A stretch of DNA of 6,242 nucleotides from Ktedonobacteraceae bacterium. Lineage in GTDB: Bacteria; Chloroflexota; Ktedonobacteria; Ktedonobacterales; Ktedonobacteraceae. The translations under genes and the position numbers were made by a program. The stretch is from contig JADBKA010000265.1 in the NCBI GenBank assembly GCA_014896635.1, positions 1 to 6,242 on the forward strand, read 5' to 3'. The notes beneath the pieces are model-generated. The model saw only the letters and a list, made by a program, of their open reading frames with translations. It was not told the origin of the DNA and made no database searches. This document shows, piece by piece, positions 5,313 to 6,242 of the stretch (position 1 is the first letter of the stretch; each line of letters opens with the position of its first letter).

Positions 5313-6242
5313 ATGGCTCAGAAAACATCAGCGCATGCGCGTTCAGAGAGACACGCCTCGCCGCAACATGAGAGCAAACAGAAAGAGCAAGAGAGCAAAC
5401 AAACAAAGCAAGAGGTCGAAGCATCTGACGGATGGACGCGCCTGCTGAAGAGCGCGACACAGGAGATTCTGGCCGTGACGTACTGGTTCGAGCCTGCTCC
5501 TCACCCAGAACCTTATGCTGTCACAGTCAGATTTACTGGACAGCGCGTTATGGCGAAGAAGAAACGGGCGCGCGCTGGAGATCGCTTCGTACACGAGGAA
5601 ACCATCGAGAAAGTCATCCCTGGCAGTGGCCCGATCTCGGTTACCGCCCGTATCCGCGACATCAATGCGGGCGAGTGGACCGTGACAGCACAGGTACTCT
5701 CTCCCGTTCACCAGATTCGTGAACTGAAAGATGGGGGGAGCGCAGCGCCCGGCGGGAATGGGCTGCCACGCTTAGTTGCCCGGCTCTGGCAGCGGTGGGC
5801 GCCACCCGTTTCAGCGGAGAGTCCTGTTAAAACCTGTCTCTCTCCGCTTGCCAGAGTGCCGGGCATTGTACCCGGCATCTGGGGAATAATGGTCACGCTT
5901 GGCATGATCGTCGCGCTGGTGCTTCAGAGTCTGATTATTTCCATCAGTCATCTGGCAATCGGCCCGGCGTGGCTGGTCACGCTGGGCGCCATTTTAGTTG
6001 GGATTATCGGTGCAAAAGGCTGGTTTATTATCCTTCACTGGCGCGCGCACCGCCTGGAAGGATGGTGTATCCAGGGATTTATCGTCGCTGCCACCCTCGC
6101 CGCAGCGATCCTGCTCTTGCTACTCCACATGCCGATGGGAACCTTTCTCGACGCGACGGCTCCTGGACTGCTGATAGCAATGGCGGTGGGCAGAGTGGGC
6201 TGCTTCTTTGCCGGATGCTGCGGGGGGCCGCCGACGGCAGCA
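5313..6242 (+). CDS. Lgt-like (prolipoprotein diacylglyceryl transferase family) membrane protein with N-terminal domain, 3' end outside window
   Basis: An open frame of 310 codons with no stop before the window edge. Residues 1-40 are charged and Gln/Lys/Glu-rich. Residues 41-60 form a short helix, and 66-132 are beta-rich (YAVTVRFTGQRV, then ISVTARIRDINAGEWTVTAQVLSP). Membrane helices follow at about 186-210, 217-241, 253-271 and 283-303. IIGAKGWFIIL (231-241) and GLLIAMAVGRVGCFFAGCC (285-303) align with Lgt, the enzyme that moves diacylglycerol from phosphatidylglycerol to the lipobox Cys. Arg294 corresponds to E. coli Arg143. The Asn146 and Glu151 positions are Cys297 and Cys302, as in a known non-canonical branch with GRxGCFxxGCC. 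No signal peptide precedes the soluble domain, so it probably faces the cytoplasm unless helix 1 is reversed. The start ATG has GGGGAGGAG upstream. Activity as a true Lgt is doubtful. Confidence 0.8.
   Translation, partial: MAQKTSAHARSERHASPQHESKQKEQESKQTKQEVEASDGWTRLLKSATQEILAVTYWFEPAPHPEPYAVTVRFTGQRVMAKKKRARAGDRFVHEETIEKVIPGSGPISVTARIRDINAGEWTVTAQVLSPVHQIRELKDGGSAAPGGNGLPRLVARLWQRWAPPVSAESPVKTCLSPLARVPGIVPGIWGIMVTLGMIVALVLQSLIISISHLAIGPAWLVTLGAILVGIIGAKGWFIILHWRAHRLEGWCIQGFIVAATLAAAILLLLLHMPMGTFLDATAPGLLIAMAVGRVGCFFAGCCGGPPTAA

Noticed and set aside
5278..5445. Short basic ORF from ATG 5278 (starts MKYSPLGRRY), with AGGAG in front
   Set aside because: It lies out of frame within the start of the Lgt-like gene. 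Its Arg/Lys/Asn richness is what a shifted reading of that Gln/Lys/Glu-rich region would give.

Overview
The window reads like a moderately GC-rich chromosomal segment with every gene on the + strand. Families and style (soil-bacterium metabolic genes, sigma-70-type promoters, a large ABC half-transporter with a GDLALYGG segment, an Lgt-like protein with a GRxGCFxxGCC motif) suggest Chloroflexota, perhaps Ktedonobacteria, with Actinomycetota second. This is inference from protein style; there is no rRNA or other phylogenetic marker here.

Layout. (1) 1-1986: a two-gene unit. It holds the 3' end of a PLP-dependent amino acid deaminase/aldolase (D-threonine aldolase / D-serine dehydratase type) and, 18 bp later, a complete FAD-dependent D-arabinono-1,4-lactone/alditol oxidase family enzyme with its covalent-FAD His motif and C-terminal HWGK motif. 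(2) 1987-2154: a short leader with a possible TTGACA promoter, an inverted repeat over its -35, and two tiny abutting ORFs. (3) 2155-3406: a flavin reductase-like protein, then an overlapping uracil-DNA glycosylase superfamily protein with four Cys placed as for a 4Fe-4S cluster. (4) 3407-3705: an AT-rich gap with the best promoter of the window (TTGAAA-17-TATACT), an inverted repeat flanking it, and a long imperfect stem-loop in the untranslated leader. (5) 3706-5077: an ABC half-transporter broken by an internal deletion plus frame change. The first two membrane helices and a complete ATPase domain survive; the middle of the membrane domain is gone. (6) 5078-5312: a leader with an extended -10 promoter, mutually exclusive stem-loops and a palindrome over the Shine-Dalgarno. 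(7) 5313-6242: an open frame running off the right edge, coding for a membrane protein. A charged tail and a beta-rich soluble domain precede an Lgt-like membrane domain in which the catalytic-motif Asn is Cys.

The genes do not form one obvious pathway. Genes 1 and 2 look co-transcribed, as do the flavin reductase and the glycosylase. The ABC remnant and the Lgt-like gene each have their own leader. The points most worth a second look are the non-canonical Lgt-like fusion with its leader of competing hairpins, the structured promoter/leader still intact in front of a broken transporter, and the altered active-site motif of the glycosylase.

No tRNA, rRNA, CRISPR array, insertion sequence or transposase was recognised.
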